Shown one piece after another: positions 5,249-6,596 of a stretch of DNA of 6,596 bases. A model generated the notes under the pieces. It searched no databases, was not told the DNA's origin, and worked only from the letters and a program-made list of their open reading frames with translations. The stretch comes from an uncultured bacterium (GTDB lineage: Bacteria > Actinomycetota > Coriobacteriia > Coriobacteriales > Atopobiaceae): assembly GCA_905214175.1 (NCBI GenBank), contig CAJMLD010000089.1:1-6596 (forward strand). Direction: 5' to 3'. The position numbers and the translations under genes were made by a program. The stretch's first letter is position 1. Each line of letters opens with the position of its first letter.

Positions 5249-6596
5249 TCAGACGTCGGGGCGGCCGGACGGGTCGTCGCTAGGTTCGTCTCCGCCATGG
5301 CGGGCGATGTACTCGGCAGATGAGAGGCCCCTTCCCTGCTCGCGTCTGCGACGGGCGCGAGCCGCCTCGAAGCGCCTGCGCGAGTTCTGCATGGCACGCC
5401 GCTGCCGCTCGAGGGCCTCGTTTGCGCTCTCCTCGCCCGAGACGATGCTGCTCAGGGCGTGAACGGGATGTGCGGGAGCAGTCACGCGCACAAGCGAGGT
5501 AAGGACAGGCACCACAAGCACCGTGATGGCACCCGCCGTCACGAGGACCGACGCGTCCTGGCTGGTCATGGCACCCGCGTCCACCACAATCTGCGTAATG
5601 GCAACCACCAGCGGCAGCGCCATCACGCAGTAGGCCGTCGTCACGAAGCGCTCCTGCGGCTGCATCGTGCGGGTTTCGGGGTTCACGTGCAGCGAGATGG
5701 CTACGGAGACCCCGCGGACGGCCACAAGGAGCCCAATGAAGAGGAAGAGCAGGCCAGGGTCGGCAACGGCAGCCGAAAGATCGATGCCCGCCCCCGATAT
5801 CACAAAGAACGCAGGGATGAGAAAGCCGTTGCCAATGGCCTCCAGGCGCGCCTCCAAATCCGTGCTGCCTTCGGGGAAGAAAACCCGCAGCACGAAGCCG
5901 GCGGCAAAGGCGCCAAGCACCGAGTCGAAGCCCGCCATTTCGGCGAGAAAGAGCAGAAACACGAGAAGGAGCACCACCAGGCGAAGTGGCGTTTGCGTAG
6001 AGGCACCGGCGCTCGACTTCACAAAGTCGCGGAAACGTGCACCAATGCGGGCAGTAGACGTGGAGAGACGCGCGATGCGCACACAGACCAGAAGGAAGAC
6101 CACAAGCACAACAACCGTAACGAGAAGCGACCTTGTGGAGAGCATGAGCGCCACCGCGATGACGGGCAGCACCTCGCCCGTGGCGCCATAGGCCGTGACC
6201 GCGCGCCCCACGCTCGTGTTGGTGAGGCTGCGGCTGCGCATGATGGGGGCGAGGGTGCCGTACGCCGTGGTGGTAAGCATGATGGCGAAGGCTATCCCCG
6301 CCATACCAGTGAAGCGGCTAAAACCCGTGAGGTTCACGAGCGCGATTGCAGCCGCAAGCGAGGCGCCCCAGCAGACGGAGGCGTGACGCCCCATGGGGCC
6401 AACCAGCTCGGAGGGTTGAATCTCGTAGCCGGCCAGCAGGAAGAGGAAGGCCATGCCCAGCTCCGAGACAAGCGAAAGGGCACCTCCGCTTGTCCTGATG
6501 ACATCGGCCCCATAGGGGCCGAGAAGAGCGCCGGCAAAGACGAGAAAGACAACCTCCGGGATGGCCCTGCCGGGGACAAGGCTCGCCACAAAGGGG
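5249..6596 (-). CDS. CPA2-family cation/proton antiporter (Kef/NapA type), N-terminus beyond the window
   Basis: Predicted inner-membrane Na+/H+ or K+/H+ exchanger involved in pH and ion homeostasis. Counting from the GTG at 6589: about eleven hydrophobic segments, including 11-27, 39-57, 94-117 (with LTTTAYGTLAPIM), 130-150, 155-171, 201-235, 253-270, 279-300, 315-338 and 346-367. GATGEVLPV at 135-143 puts G138-E139 where related exchangers carry acidic ion-binding residues. The final 75 residues are hydrophilic and arginine-rich (about 391-420), with no Rossmann-type RCK domain. The frame is open to the right edge, continuing upstream of that GTG with Pro-Phe. GTG is probably an internal valine and the true start, with the first part of helix 1, lies outside. 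manA follows 122 bases downstream. Family is secure; the ion is not determinable here. Confidence 0.88.
   Translation of the reverse strand, partial: PFVASLVPGRAIPEVVFLVFAGALLGPYGADVIRTSGGALSLVSELGMAFLFLLAGYEIQPSELVGPMGRHASVCWGASLAAAIALVNLTGFSRFTGMAGIAFAIMLTTTAYGTLAPIMRSRSLTNTSVGRAVTAYGATGEVLPVIAVALMLSTRSLLVTVVVLVVFLLVCVRIARLSTSTARIGARFRDFVKSSAGASTQTPLRLVVLLLVFLLFLAEMAGFDSVLGAFAAGFVLRVFFPEGSTDLEARLEAIGNGFLIPAFFVISGAGIDLSAAVADPGLLFLFIGLLVAVRGVSVAISLHVNPETRTMQPQERFVTTAYCVMALPLVVAITQIVVDAGAMTSQDASVLVTAGAITVLVVPVLTSLVRVTAPAHPVHALSSIVSGEESANEALERQRRAMQNSRRRFEAARARRRREQGRGLSSAEYIARHGGDEPSDDPSGRPDV

Noticed and set aside
5127..5249. Upstream extension of ManA by 41 codons
   Set aside because: The added residues have no ManA similarity, and GGAGG lies at the right distance from the internal ATG at 5126.
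6587..6589. GTG as the true start of the antiporter
   Set aside because: The frame continues to the window edge with hydrophobic-compatible residues, and the family has more sequence before this helix; the GTG is probably an internal valine.

Overview
The window is a GC-rich bacterial chromosomal segment with six protein genes, no mobile element, no RNA gene and no CRISPR. Base composition, the mixture of gene families and the protein style (a ROK glucokinase with a Cys3-His zinc motif, a Gram-positive-type short ManA, an MscL with a C-terminal zinc ribbon) suggest a Gram-positive of the Actinomycetota. The Coriobacteriia (Olsenella/Collinsella/Atopobium relatives) are my best guess, inferred from general resemblance and not from a search.

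Layout from left to right. A ROK-family glucokinase reads leftward (41-1000). A 253-base divergent intergenic region (1001-1253) separates it from a rightward pair: an M32-family metallocarboxypeptidase (1254-2804) and dtd, D-aminoacyl-tRNA deacylase (2806-3264). The pair is one base apart and is almost certainly co-transcribed and translationally coupled. A 151-base gap rich in short repeats and inverted repeats leads to mscL (3416-3859), followed by a convincing intrinsic terminator (3919-3953). The convergent gap before manA holds an AT-rich stretch and then an unusual G-rich degenerate tandem repeat (about 16-base unit, 4053-4119). Reading leftward on the far side are manA, mannose-6-phosphate isomerase (4143-5126), and upstream of it a CPA2-type cation/proton antiporter (5249 to beyond the right edge), whose N-terminus lies outside the window.

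Functionally this is housekeeping content: two enzymes feeding hexoses into glycolysis (glucose to glucose-6-phosphate, and mannose-6-phosphate to and from fructose-6-phosphate), a peptide-trimming carboxypeptidase, a translation proofreading enzyme, an osmotic safety valve and an ion/proton exchanger. I do not see a new multi-gene system. The points worth a second look are the M32 enzyme that lacks the family's DXRXT motif while keeping its zinc site, the zinc-ribbon tail on MscL, the G-run tandem repeat, the antiporter with an arginine-rich tail where many relatives carry an RCK domain, and several small palindromes in the promoter gaps.
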